The notes under the pieces are model-generated. The model had not been told where the DNA came from, ran no database searches, and saw nothing but the letters and a program-made list of their open reading frames with translations. The translations under genes and the position numbers were made by a program. Shown here piece after piece: positions 8,551 through 16,934 of a stretch of DNA of 48,769 nucleotides; positions within the stretch are counted from its first letter, which is position 1, and each line of letters begins with the position of its first letter. This stretch comes from Bacillus xiamenensis. Lineage in GTDB: Bacteria > Bacillota > Bacilli > Bacillales > Bacillaceae. The stretch covers positions 1 to 48,769 of the forward strand of contig NZ_AMSH01000024.1 of assembly GCF_000300535.1 (NCBI RefSeq), read 5' to 3'.

Positions 8551-8578
8551 GGGGCGGAATCCAAATGGATCCCGCCCC
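8551..8578 (-). promoter_or_regulatory. GC-rich intercistronic hairpin between mannosidase and kinase genes
   Basis: On the transcribed strand GGGGCGGGATCC and GGATTCCGCCCC pair fully over 12 bp with one G-U wobble and an ATTT loop. The other strand would have an A-C mismatch, so pairing is better in the operon's mRNA. There is no U tract, so it is not a normal terminator; an mRNA processing or stabilising role is inferred. Confidence 0.6.
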
Positions 8579-8585
8579 TACATGT

Positions 8586-11249
8586 TCATTTTTTCTTTAC
8601 AATGTAGGTTTGTACCTGACAAGGTGTGAGCGGTTCAATCTGTAATGATCCATGTTGTGCTTTCAGTATGTGGCCTTCAGGTGTTTCGCCTAAATTCGCT
8701 GTTTCTCCGTGTTGTAGAGATGAACTATTGATTGAAGCGGCTGTTTGACGCGTTAAATATGGATTGAAGAGACGAATGACAATGCCTGTTCCATGCTCCT
8801 CTTTTTTCAAAGCGCTTAGAATGGCTCCGTCTGTTTCAATGTCAAGCAGGCTATAAGTAGATTGTAAGTCTTCTTTTTCATCTCGGAAAGAGAAAATTAA
8901 ACGACCGTTTAAAAAGTCTGCCCGTTCATAGCATTGCACTGGGGTGGTATACCGCTTGGCAAGCTGCGCTAAGTGTCCTTCGCTTACCGCTTCCTTGCTA
9001 TAATGCATGCCGAAGGAGAACGATAGCGCGCCTTGAAGCTGGGCGTCAGGTGTTTCAACGATTTTTTCTCCAGACGCTCGGCCTGGACGGTAAAGTAGAT
9101 TTTCTTTCCCCATTTTTCCGAAACAACGGAAGAGTGTATAAGCAATTGTTGTGTAGCCTTCGCCTGTGATTTGGTATTCTCTTACGCAGTCGGTCAACAG
9201 AGCGACCCCATATGATTCATCACGAAGGGCAACAAATGATTGCATCGGTTCAATGGTGATCGGTTTTTCTTCCCAATGCTCCTTGCTCCACCATTCAAGC
9301 TCTTGCGTCAGCTCTGTTGGACGTTCGATTGTGCCAAACTGCTGATCGCTTAGTGATACGTTTGATGCGATACCTGTATCAAAAAGTACACGCAGACGAT
9401 GGTCTAATGCACGGTTATCAACATCCACATGAAAACGAATGACCGCTTCGTCTTGATTTAAAGCGACTTTTGCTGTGATCGGAAGAGAGGTCGTCACCTT
9501 TTGCTGTGAGCGTTCCTCTAAGTCATATGGAACCGTGAGATGAAGCTGGATGGTCAGTTCTTCTTGCAGCCCACTTTTAGACACGGTGATATTGGCGGAT
9601 GAGATATCTTGAGATGATACATAAAGGTCCTCACGTGGTGGTGAATAGTTATAGGAATCCCCGTCGTCTCCGTTGTCTTCAAAGATCATTTGCTCAGAGA
9701 ATGTTCGGCCTGTCTGTTTATCCGTGATCTCTAATGTTCCATTGTCATTTGCCGCAATGCGGTAATACGTATTTTCAATGATACGGTCATCCGTCTGCTC
9801 CCAAACGGATTCGCTTGATTCATCGAAAACCATGCTGACTTGTGTATACCCAACGGAAGGTAAGTCGACGGCTTCAATGAGTAGAACGGCTTTCCAGACT
9901 TGCTTAGGGATGTACACCTCTTTGCTTGGGTTAAGAGAAATTTGCTGTGCTAAGACATAATCAGTCACATCGGTTTTGCTTTTCACTGTGTAGTGAAGGG
10001 TGTGTCCGTTCGCGTCTTTCAGCGTAAATGGCCGTTCCGTTATAAAGGTTTCGACTTCAATGACTTCAGAGCGCTTTGAAGGCAGGGTATTAAATAAAGT
10101 GAACGTGATTTCTTGCTCTGTCTGTAATCGAATGGTGATGAGACGCATGTGTAAGTCCACAAGGTTCTCGGCGATTTCTTTTGCCTGCTTATAGCGGAAG
10201 AAGACATCTTGATTCGTCGTGTCACTATTACAGCCGCCAATGCTGTCATGCGCTGCATTTTCAAACATGAGGTACCAAATATCACGCACTGTGTCATGCG
10301 GATAATCGTGCCCGAGTGAATAGCTGATGGTTAAAATGGGCTCCATCACATTGACGAGATAGTTTTCAATTTGATTGTTTAAGATTTTTAAATCTGCTCT
10401 TGTTGAAAAAATCGATTTATGAATTCGCATATGCTTGGCATGAATGAGCTCTCCTTGTAATGTGTCAAAGGAAGTCCGCTCTTTCTTCACCGCTGCAATG
10501 TAATCTTCCAGACTGCTGATGTGATAGTGATGCTCGTCTAATTCATTGGCTTTTTCTAATAAGTCAGGCAGGTTTTTACGGATTGGCGCCTGGTCAAACC
10601 CATTTGGGAAATAGACATTGTTAGTGGTGGCTTTTGCTTGAAGCGCACCGATTTTTTCAGAAAGAAAGGCTTTTAAGTCTTCATCCTTCTCAGGAATATT
10701 TCCACCGTAGTAGTAGCCGAATGGCAGATTCACAGCAAAGACTTCACTGCCGTCAGCACCGCGCCAATTAAATTCTGTATGATTCGTCATATGATCCGAA
10801 ACGCCGCGCCAAAATGCCGTATCTACAATGCCAAAGCCTTGATAAATTTGTGGCATCTGTGCGGATTGACCGAAGGAATCTGGTACATAACCCACTTTCA
10901 TGACATGTCCGAATTGATGACAGCGCTCTATACCATACTGCAGGTTCCGTACAATCGATTCACCTGAAATGACGAGCTGATCCGTTTGTGTATACCACGG
11001 ACCGATGATGAGACGTTTGGCCGTGACGAGCTTTTTGATTCGATTCTCGTCCTCTGGACGCCATTTTAGGTAATCATCAAGCAAGGATGCCTGTGCATCG
11101 AGCATGAAGTAATGGAACCTTTCATCTGTTTCAAGGGTGTCTAAAATGTCCATTACGTTTTTCATTAAGTAAATACGGGAGCGGGAGGTGGTGAAATACC
11201 ATTCCCGGTCCCAGTGAGTATGTGGAATCACATGTACATTGACAGTCAT
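8586..11249 (-). CDS. mngB: GH38 alpha-mannosidase (MngB-like)
   Basis: An 887-residue glycoside hydrolase family 38 enzyme. The N-terminal zinc and substrate motif HTHWDREW (about residues 10-17) and the second block YVPDSFGQSAQMPQIYQGFG, whose aspartate is the expected nucleophile, are both intact; further family blocks are GPWYTQTDQL and FENAAHDSIGGCNSD. A GH38 middle domain and a long beta-rich C-terminal half follow. E. coli MngB (877 residues) cleaves 2-O-(6-phospho-mannosyl)-glycerate imported by a PTS. Linkage to a mannosyl-type PTS here supports a phosphorylated alpha-mannoside substrate in the cytoplasm (no signal peptide), though not necessarily mannosylglycerate. AAAGGTG lies 10 nt before the ATG. 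Confidence 0.9.
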   Translation of the reverse strand: MTVNVHVIPHTHWDREWYFTTSRSRIYLMKNVMDILDTLETDERFHYFMLDAQASLLDDYLKWRPEDENRIKKLVTAKRLIIGPWYTQTDQLVISGESIVRNLQYGIERCHQFGHVMKVGYVPDSFGQSAQMPQIYQGFGIVDTAFWRGVSDHMTNHTEFNWRGADGSEVFAVNLPFGYYYGGNIPEKDEDLKAFLSEKIGALQAKATTNNVYFPNGFDQAPIRKNLPDLLEKANELDEHHYHISSLEDYIAAVKKERTSFDTLQGELIHAKHMRIHKSIFSTRADLKILNNQIENYLVNVMEPILTISYSLGHDYPHDTVRDIWYLMFENAAHDSIGGCNSDTTNQDVFFRYKQAKEIAENLVDLHMRLITIRLQTEQEITFTLFNTLPSKRSEVIEVETFITERPFTLKDANGHTLHYTVKSKTDVTDYVLAQQISLNPSKEVYIPKQVWKAVLLIEAVDLPSVGYTQVSMVFDESSESVWEQTDDRIIENTYYRIAANDNGTLEITDKQTGRTFSEQMIFEDNGDDGDSYNYSPPREDLYVSSQDISSANITVSKSGLQEELTIQLHLTVPYDLEERSQQKVTTSLPITAKVALNQDEAVIRFHVDVDNRALDHRLRVLFDTGIASNVSLSDQQFGTIERPTELTQELEWWSKEHWEEKPITIEPMQSFVALRDESYGVALLTDCVREYQITGEGYTTIAYTLFRCFGKMGKENLLYRPGRASGEKIVETPDAQLQGALSFSFGMHYSKEAVSEGHLAQLAKRYTTPVQCYERADFLNGRLIFSFRDEKEDLQSTYSLLDIETDGAILSALKKEEHGTGIVIRLFNPYLTRQTAASINSSSLQHGETANLGETPEGHILKAQHGSLQIEPLTPCQVQTYIVKKK

Positions 11250-11277
11250 TAATTAACGACACCTTTCTTTGTTCAAA

Positions 11278-12396
11278 TTATCCTTCTAGCACAAGGTCAA
11301 AATCGTCTTCTTCTTTCTGCTTCTGATCGTGTTCTGGTTTTTGTGGTTCTTTTTTCTCAGAGAAATTCACAAGCAGGTTGGCGCCAATTCCGATGACGAG
11401 CGCGCCAGTTAGGGCACCGATCAAATACGCCCACCAGTTTCCTACTGAGAAGAAGCCATATAGTCCGCCAATTGGCGGCATGATGTCATGAACACCTAAT
11501 AAGGCAGCGACCCCGCTTCCAGCCGCACAAGCGACGACATTCAGCGGAATCAATTTCAAAGGATTGACGAGGGTAAAAGGAATGGCTCCTTCTGTAATCC
11601 CGATAACGCCCATAACCAAGCCGCCTCGTCCGGCTTCTCTAAAGGTAGGGGAGAAGTTGCGTTTTCGAATCAATGTGGCAAGCCCGTATCCAAGTGGCGG
11701 AATGACAATGGCAATATTGACGAGAATGGCAGGAAGATACACACCTGATAAGAAGAGGGCGTTACCAGCCATCCAAGCTGATTTATTCACAGGTCCGCCA
11801 AGATCGAATCCAATCATTGCGCCTAAAATCAAAGCAAGTGCGAGTGTGCTCGTTCCATCTGCGACCATGCCTTTAATCCATTCAATTAATGCTGTGTTCA
11901 AAGCACCTAATGGCCCGCCTAGCAACACCGACATGAGAAGTCCAGTTAAGCCAACAGTAATGAGCGGTAAGATGAGCAGAGGGACGAGTCCAGCTGCGGA
12001 GCCTTGAATTTGAATTTTTCTTTTCACAAAGAGGGCGACATATCCGGCAAAGAAACCTGCAATGACGGCGCCAATAAAACCAGCATTTGTTGAGCTGGCA
12101 AGAGCTCCGCCGATAAAGCCGGCCGCAAGACCTGATTTATCCGCAATCGAATAGGCAATAAAGCCAGCGAGCAGTACGTTCATTAAGCCAATGCCTGTCC
12201 AGCCAACCTGTTCCATCAAATAGGCACCATGTAAAATGCCGCCTGCATCCTTATAGGCATTTAAATCTGACACACCAAAACCTAAACCGACTAGTTTGGC
12301 TAAACCAACGATAAGTGAAGCTCCGATGATGACCGGTAGAATATAAGAAATACCGGTCATAAGATGGCCTTCAATGACTTTTAATTTTGCTTTCAT
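11278..12396 (-). CDS. PTS fructose/mannitol-family EIIC permease
   Basis: A membrane protein of about 372 residues and some 9-10 hydrophobic segments, typical of separate EIIC subunits of the fructose superfamily. It has the early VSYILPVI-like motif (here ISYILPVIIGASLIVG), GFIGGALASSTNAGF, a conserved GAMIGFDLGGPVNKSAW, and GITEGAIPF. It should import and phosphorylate the operon's sugar together with the EIIB and EIIA encoded upstream. The ATG at 12396 is chosen because AAAGGAG lies 8 nt before it; the longer frame from 12423 would place that site inside the coding region. It has an acidic, charged C-terminal tail (KKEPQKPEHDQKQKEEDDFD). The gene after it is the mannosidase. Confidence 0.87.
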   Translation of the reverse strand: MKAKLKVIEGHLMTGISYILPVIIGASLIVGLAKLVGLGFGVSDLNAYKDAGGILHGAYLMEQVGWTGIGLMNVLLAGFIAYSIADKSGLAAGFIGGALASSTNAGFIGAVIAGFFAGYVALFVKRKIQIQGSAAGLVPLLILPLITVGLTGLLMSVLLGGPLGALNTALIEWIKGMVADGTSTLALALILGAMIGFDLGGPVNKSAWMAGNALFLSGVYLPAILVNIAIVIPPLGYGLATLIRKRNFSPTFREAGRGGLVMGVIGITEGAIPFTLVNPLKLIPLNVVACAAGSGVAALLGVHDIMPPIGGLYGFFSVGNWWAYLIGALTGALVIGIGANLLVNFSEKKEPQKPEHDQKQKEEDDFDLVLEG

Positions 12397-12432
12397 TCTG
12401 CTTTGCTCCTTTCTATATGGCATTGCTCTTGT

Positions 12433-12762
12433 TTATTGAGATTCAGATTTTTTCTTTTCAACTAACGCAACCGCTTTTGTGATAATTTGCTCGGCATTTT
12501 TTAAAGCGCGTCCGATTTCGACACGTACTGTGGGAATACCCGAGAAGCGTTCTGCGTCGTTAATATGCTGATTTGAGGCAATGATACAAAGGTCTGCCTG
12601 TTTGGCTTCCTCTGCTGTAATGCCATTTACCTGTCCCATAATCCCTTGCTGCTCGATTTTGATCTCGTGTCCAAGCTGTTTACCCGCATTCTCTAATGCT
12701 TTTGCTGCCATTGGCGTATGCGCTAATCCTGCTGGACATGAAGTGACACCGACAATTTTCAT
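12433..12762 (-). CDS. PTS fructose-family EIIB
   Basis: A 109-residue stand-alone EIIB of the fructose type. The phosphorylated cysteine is Cys9 in VTSCPAGLAHTPMAAKALE, the hallmark loop of this family. It passes phosphate from EIIA to the incoming sugar at EIIC. Its start overlaps the EIIA stop by 4 nt (ATGA), so the two are translationally coupled. The split into three polypeptides contrasts with the single-chain MngA of E. coli. Confidence 0.9.
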   Translation of the reverse strand: MKIVGVTSCPAGLAHTPMAAKALENAGKQLGHEIKIEQQGIMGQVNGITAEEAKQADLCIIASNQHINDAERFSGIPTVRVEIGRALKNAEQIITKAVALVEKKKSESQ

Positions 12763-13217
12763 TGTGTAATCCCCTCTTTCAATTGTTGTTCAATGACCTC
12801 GTAATAATAGTCTGCTGTTTGACCGGGTTGAATCTTTTCGATGAAATCAGGTTCCATTAAGCTTGTGGCAATGCCAGACAGTAATTTTAGGTGTGTGACA
12901 TTGGCCTCTTCTAGTGGAACGAGCAAGGTGAATAAATAGCTCGTTGGTAAATCGTCGAAGCTTCCCCAGTCAATGGGCTGTTCAAGCTCTAAAAAAAGAA
13001 GTGAAGCCGTTTGAACAGCAGAGCTTTTTGTATGAGGAATGGCAAAGCCTTGCTGAAGTCCTGTTGAGACTTCGTCTTCGCGTTTCAACAAATCTGTTAA
13101 TAGCCCCGCGTGATCGTTTGTAATCTGAAGGTCTTCAGCTTTCTCAGAAATATATTGTAAAATCTCATTCTTTGATCGACCGTTTACTTGTGTAAAAACA
13201 TGATCTTTTTGGAACAA
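12759..13217 (-). CDS. PTS fructose-family EIIA
   Basis: A 152-residue EIIA of the mannitol/fructose type (PTS_EIIA_2). The active histidine sits in GLQQGFAIPHTKSSAV at about residue 60. The usual neighbouring segment LLKREDEVSTG precedes it. First gene of the mannoside operon. Translation most likely starts at a TTG (13217) with AGAAGGG about 6 nt upstream; there is no ATG in a better position. The dyad and cre-like element lie 22-48 nt upstream. Confidence 0.88.
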   Translation of the reverse strand: MFQKDHVFTQVNGRSKNEILQYISEKAEDLQITNDHAGLLTDLLKREDEVSTGLQQGFAIPHTKSSAVQTASLLFLELEQPIDWGSFDDLPTSYLFTLLVPLEEANVTHLKLLSGIATSLMEPDFIEKIQPGQTADYYYEVIEQQLKEGITQ

Positions 13218-13238
13218 GCTGATCCCTTCTCTCTTGTT

Positions 13239-13265
13239 TGTTAAGCGCTTACAATTTGATTGTAA
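13239..13265 (-). promoter_or_regulatory. Operator dyad overlapping a cre-like site of the mannoside operon
   Basis: A perfect 7-bp inverted repeat (TTACAAT-TTG-ATTGTAA, 13249-13265) overlaps TGTTAAGCGCTTACA (13239-13253), which matches the CcpA cre consensus except for one extra base in the left arm. The dyad is a candidate site for the operon's PRD regulator and the other for carbon catabolite repression. Both would lie downstream of the candidate promoter's start point. Confidence 0.55.
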
Positions 13266-13286
13266 TGTACTTTTCGATATGGTTAA

Positions 13287-13315
13287 ATAGCATCATTTTC
13301 CGTTTGAAATGGCAA
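13287..13315 (-). promoter_or_regulatory. Candidate promoter of the mannoside operon
   Basis: Read on the minus strand: TTGCCA, 17-nt spacer, TGCTAT. The start point would be near 13280, about 60 nt before the EIIA gene. The -10 match is modest, as expected for an activator-dependent promoter. Confidence 0.4.
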
Positions 13316-13459
13316 AAAGTTTATGAAGCGATCAGACTTGCTAACTGAATATCTCAAATCCTAGCTTAAAACGAGTTTAATTATGTCAAAAATAGATTCT
13401 ACTAAATGATTTTCTGTGATATTCTTCCAAGGTATTGTAAAAAATAAGGGGGTCTTTTC

Positions 13460-16126
13460 ATGTTCAAAAAGCAGGTCAAATCCTGTGTGGTTGTACTCAT
13501 GGCTATCATTCTATGTATGGCTGCATTACCTGGGTACGAGGCATCAGCAGTTAGTAAAGGAACAAGTGTCAATGAAGCCATTGGGTTAAAAAATGGTGAC
13601 GTCATTTCAGGTACATTACAGAATGAAAAAGAAGAGTCATGGTATCAAATTACGCCATCTTCACAAGAGGTGGCAAAATATACACATATGCAAATTTCTG
13701 TAAAAAGTAAACAAATGTTATCTGTATCGGTCTATCCAAGTAAGGACAGAGCGATGAAGGATGACACTTATTCGAGATATCGCGCTGACACAGCAAGTGG
13801 AGAGACAGAGATTAACTTCCCGCATGCATGGTCAGGTCCTTACTATGTCAAAGTGCTGTATTTAGGTACGGAGGAAGACAGCCGTGATGAGGAAGAGGAT
13901 GCAGCCTATACAATCGGGTATAAAGGCGCGAATCTCCCGCCATCTGAACCGATTTTCCCTGAAGAAGAAGATCCAGGGATCATCATTATTGAGAAAAAGC
14001 ATGGACGTGAAATTCTTCAATCCATTCGTACGATCGAGGACAAACGATTCAATGAAACAGCCGATGGTCAGAAACTCACACGTCTGCTGCAAAAAACAAA
14101 GCCGTTTCTCAAATCTAAACTCATCAACAATCAAAAAAAGCAGCAAACGGTGTACAATCATTTGCTTACATTAAAATCATTGCTGAATGACGTAGAGAAA
14201 AATGGTGCATTCAGCGGTCATATTGTCACAGAGAAAGAGCAACAGGCGATCCGTTCCCTTTTTGATATGCTCAAAGAGGCAAGTCCAGCCTATCTAAAAA
14301 AGGAATTAGAAACAGTGGGACAAAAAGTAGGAATTGATCAGCTTGAAGGAAAATCAATCGGTTATGTCCTCGAGAAGCAAAAGCTTGTTCCAGAAGAAAA
14401 GGTCAACACAAACAAAATCATCTTTAAATTAAAGGATGGACAAACGCTTCAATCCGCAAAAAAGAAGATGAAAAATTACGGAATTCAAGAAAACCGTGTG
14501 ACATCTCAATCAGTCAGTCCTTTATTTAAAGGAATGTATGTCTATGATGTTCCAGCAGGGCAAGAGTCAGCTGGAAAAACACTAAAAGCAGGGAAAGCTG
14601 TGATCAAAAGCACTGCAAGAAAGCTGTCTAGCATGCCGAATGTTGAATTTGCAGAGCCAGTGCAAACCTATCGTGCGCTCAGCAATGACGTGCAGTATGG
14701 ATACCAATGGCCTTTGAAAAACAGTGCACAAAACAGCGGGAAAAAAGGCGCTGATGTAAAGTTTGAACAAATGAATTCACTGATTGGCACTAGCAAAATG
14801 AAGCAAACGTTAATTGCTGTTGTTGATACAGGTGTCGACAGCCGTTTGTCCGATTTAAGCGGGACGGTTCGCACAGACTTAGGTGCTAACTTGATTGGAC
14901 GAAATAAAGATGCAATTGATGACAATGGACATGGCACTCATGTGGCAGGCATCATTGCAGCAAAAGCCGATAACCACTATTCTATGGCAGGGCTGAATCA
15001 GCATACAGGCATCATTCCAGTCAAGGTGCTGGATGCTTATGGATACGGAGATACAGAGCATATTGCACTTGGAATTAAGCATGCAGTGGACAAAGGCGCA
15101 AAGGTCATCAACATGAGTCTTGGCGGCTACTACAGCAGGGTCATTGAATATGCGATGAACTATGCTGCACAAAGAAATGTACTAGTGGTCGTGGCAAGCG
15201 GAAATGATGGTATTCCAGAAATGGGATATCCTGCGACTTCAAAATACGCCATGGCAGTTGGCGCAAGCAACCGCATGGATATTGGCGCTGAGTTCTCAAG
15301 CTACGGCAAAGGATTAAGCATGTCAGCACCGGGGTCTGATATTCCAAGTTTAATGCCGGATGGGAATGTCTCATACCTGAGCGGGACATCCATGGCTACA
15401 CCATACGTTGCAGCAGCAGCAGGATTACTGCTTTCTAAAAATCCAGCCCTGAAACCAAATCAAGTGAGAAATATTTTGCAAAATACAGCAGATAACATCT
15501 CATTTCCCTTTGTTGATGGAAATAATGACATTTTCTATGATGAAAATGACGAGCCGATTGTCGATCCGAAGATTCCGGGTATCGATTGGATGACAGGACA
15601 TGGCAGACTCAATGCTTTTGCCGCATTAAGTGCTGTTGAATTAAACGCATCAGTCAACAAAGTAGAAGATCAGCATCAAAAGGTGACAGGAAAGGCGAAA
15701 GCAGGTGCGGCTATTTCTGTGTATAGGGGCAAAACCCTGCTTGGAAAAGGCACGGCAAGCAAAAAGGGAACCTTTAGTGTGAAGATCAAGCATCAGAACA
15801 AAAACAAAGTGCTTCACATCAAGATTTCAAAAGGGAAGGCTGCTACTTCTCTCAAAACGGTCGTGAAAAAGGGCAAAGCACCAGCTAAACCGAAGGTGAG
15901 TAAAGTCACGGTGAAAAGCAAAACCATCAAAGGGACTGCGGGTGCAGGCTTGACGATCAAGGTGAAGAACAAATCAAAGAAAGTCATTCAAACGGTCAAA
16001 ACCAATAGCAAAGGCGCATTTACAGCTAAAATCAAGCCGCAAAAAGCCAAAACCGTCTTGTATGTGACAGCTTCAGATGTGAGAAAAAGAGAAAGTAAAG
16101 CAGTGAAAGTTGTTGTGAAAAAATAG
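13460..16126 (+). CDS. Secreted subtilisin-like (S8) serine protease with two C-terminal Ig-like domains
   Basis: An 888-residue exported protease. A signal peptide covers about residues 1-30 (basic KKQVK start, hydrophobic core, likely cleavage after ASA). A beta-rich N-terminal pre-domain resembling a PPC/bacterial pre-peptidase module (about 35-150) and a charged helical region (about 180-320) precede the catalytic domain. The triad is Asp456 (AVVDTGVDS), His491 (GHGTHVAG) and Ser644 (SGTSMATP). Two similar lysine-rich beta modules (about 730-805 and 810-888, sharing KVTGKAKAG/TIKGTAGAG and K-G-x-F patterns) end the protein and probably bind the wall. AAGGGGG precedes the ATG by 7 nt. It is divergent from the mannoside operon and has its own terminator. 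Confidence 0.88.
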   Translation: MFKKQVKSCVVVLMAIILCMAALPGYEASAVSKGTSVNEAIGLKNGDVISGTLQNEKEESWYQITPSSQEVAKYTHMQISVKSKQMLSVSVYPSKDRAMKDDTYSRYRADTASGETEINFPHAWSGPYYVKVLYLGTEEDSRDEEEDAAYTIGYKGANLPPSEPIFPEEEDPGIIIIEKKHGREILQSIRTIEDKRFNETADGQKLTRLLQKTKPFLKSKLINNQKKQQTVYNHLLTLKSLLNDVEKNGAFSGHIVTEKEQQAIRSLFDMLKEASPAYLKKELETVGQKVGIDQLEGKSIGYVLEKQKLVPEEKVNTNKIIFKLKDGQTLQSAKKKMKNYGIQENRVTSQSVSPLFKGMYVYDVPAGQESAGKTLKAGKAVIKSTARKLSSMPNVEFAEPVQTYRALSNDVQYGYQWPLKNSAQNSGKKGADVKFEQMNSLIGTSKMKQTLIAVVDTGVDSRLSDLSGTVRTDLGANLIGRNKDAIDDNGHGTHVAGIIAAKADNHYSMAGLNQHTGIIPVKVLDAYGYGDTEHIALGIKHAVDKGAKVINMSLGGYYSRVIEYAMNYAAQRNVLVVVASGNDGIPEMGYPATSKYAMAVGASNRMDIGAEFSSYGKGLSMSAPGSDIPSLMPDGNVSYLSGTSMATPYVAAAAGLLLSKNPALKPNQVRNILQNTADNISFPFVDGNNDIFYDENDEPIVDPKIPGIDWMTGHGRLNAFAALSAVELNASVNKVEDQHQKVTGKAKAGAAISVYRGKTLLGKGTASKKGTFSVKIKHQNKNKVLHIKISKGKAATSLKTVVKKGKAPAKPKVSKVTVKSKTIKGTAGAGLTIKVKNKSKKVIQTVKTNSKGAFTAKIKPQKAKTVLYVTASDVRKRESKAVKVVVKK

Positions 16127-16130
16127 TGTG

Positions 16131-16166
16131 AGAGCTTCCCTTTTCTAAAAAAGGGGAGTTTTTTTG
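16131..16166 (+). terminator. Terminator after the S8 protease gene
   Basis: CTTCCCTTTT and AAAAGGGGAG pair over 10 bp with one G-T wobble and run into a seven-T tract. Confidence 0.88.
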
Positions 16167-16234
16167 TTTTATACTGGAAAAATACCAATTACTGTCGATA
16201 GTAAGAAAGTAGGAAAAAAAAGGAGGATTTATCA

Positions 16235-16717
16235 ATGAAAAAAATCATGTTTGCTTTCTTTCTATCATTACTTCTTGTCTTCCCAACCTTTGCACATGCA
16301 GAGGAAACAGAAGCAGTACCAGCATCCGTTCAAGTAACAGGTGTCACAGCAGCAGACGGTGGTATGGTCAATTACGGTTCTGGCAGTAAATATCGAGTGG
16401 GTTCATATTATCCGGCTACTTTTAAAGGAACACTAAAAGATACGAACGGAAACCTCATGGCCAATCAGCCAATCCAGCTTTATTTTGAAGCAGCAATCAA
16501 ATCATTGGCTCAAACAGCGACAGGCACAACGGATGAGAATGGACAATTTTCACTGACGATTCAAGTTCCTTCTGGTGCAGGCTACCGTACATATAATAAT
16601 GCAGGCTGGTCTACACATTACTACGATATCGTTCCAGTGACTTTCACTTCAAACGACATCACGCTATCTTCAAATGTTACAAGTGTATACCATTTGGCGT
16701 ATACATTGCGTAACTAA
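16235..16717 (+). CDS. Small secreted beta-rich protein, unknown function
   Basis: A 160-residue exported protein: signal peptide about residues 1-22 (KKIMFAFFLSLLLVFPTFAHA, cleavage after AHA), then a single domain rich in Thr, Gly and Tyr. The segment GTLKDTNGNLMANQPIQLYF, then TGTTDENGQFSLTIQVPSG is the pattern of Ig-like or transthyretin-like folds (surface-protein repeat units), here as a free single domain. GGAGGA precedes the ATG. It follows the S8 protease after that gene's terminator, so it is probably transcribed alone. No transmembrane or wall anchor is seen. Function not recognised. Confidence 0.75.
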   Translation: MKKIMFAFFLSLLLVFPTFAHAEETEAVPASVQVTGVTAADGGMVNYGSGSKYRVGSYYPATFKGTLKDTNGNLMANQPIQLYFEAAIKSLAQTATGTTDENGQFSLTIQVPSGAGYRTYNNAGWSTHYYDIVPVTFTSNDITLSSNVTSVYHLAYTLRN

Positions 16718-16730
16718 TCTGTTGGAAGAG

Positions 16731-16759
16731 CGACTTGGCTGAAGCCTTGTCGTTTTTTT
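16731..16759 (+). terminator. Terminator after the small secreted protein gene
   Basis: CGAC-TT-GGC and GCC-TT-GTCG pair around a short loop with two internal mismatches, then seven T. A weaker stem, but well placed. Confidence 0.65.
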
Positions 16760-16763
16760 CATA

Positions 16764-16796
16764 GAAAAAAGGATGTCAGCAGGTGGGACATCCTTT
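16764..16796 (-). terminator. Terminator hairpin at the end of interspersed repeat copy A
   Basis: AAAGGATGTC and GACATCCTTT pair over 10 bp around a 9-nt loop, with a T run on the minus strand. It closes the mmuM-mmuP transcript after it has passed through the repeat; its right arm overlaps the last 5 bases of the repeat. Confidence 0.82.
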
Positions 16797-16927
16797 GTCT
16801 TCTTTTCATCGTGAGTTGAAAACCTTTGCAGTCTAGGAAGGACGAATATAGGAGCGGAGCCAATTTGATATTCGTGAGCACCGGCACGCAGGACTGACAA
16901 AGAATACGAGGGTTTGTCTACACGCTG
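16792..16927 (-). repeat. Interspersed 136-nt repeat, copy A
   Basis: Read on the minus strand this begins CAGCGTGTAGACAAACCC and ends GAAAAGAAGACAAAGG. It aligns without gaps to 30463-30598 with about 13 differences in 136 positions; the first 58 nt differ at one position and the divergence is concentrated in the middle 30 nt. It starts 7 nt after the mmuP stop codon in the sense direction and ends in that transcript's terminator. Ends are complementary (CAGCGTG with CACGATG, one mismatch), and inner segments also pair, so the RNA could fold as a long hairpin. Confidence 0.9.
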
Positions 16928-16934
16928 CCTAGTG

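Noticed and set aside
11564-12007. 147-codon plus-strand frame opposite the EIIC gene
   Set aside because: Shadow of the real membrane protein gene on the other strand; composition reflects its complement.
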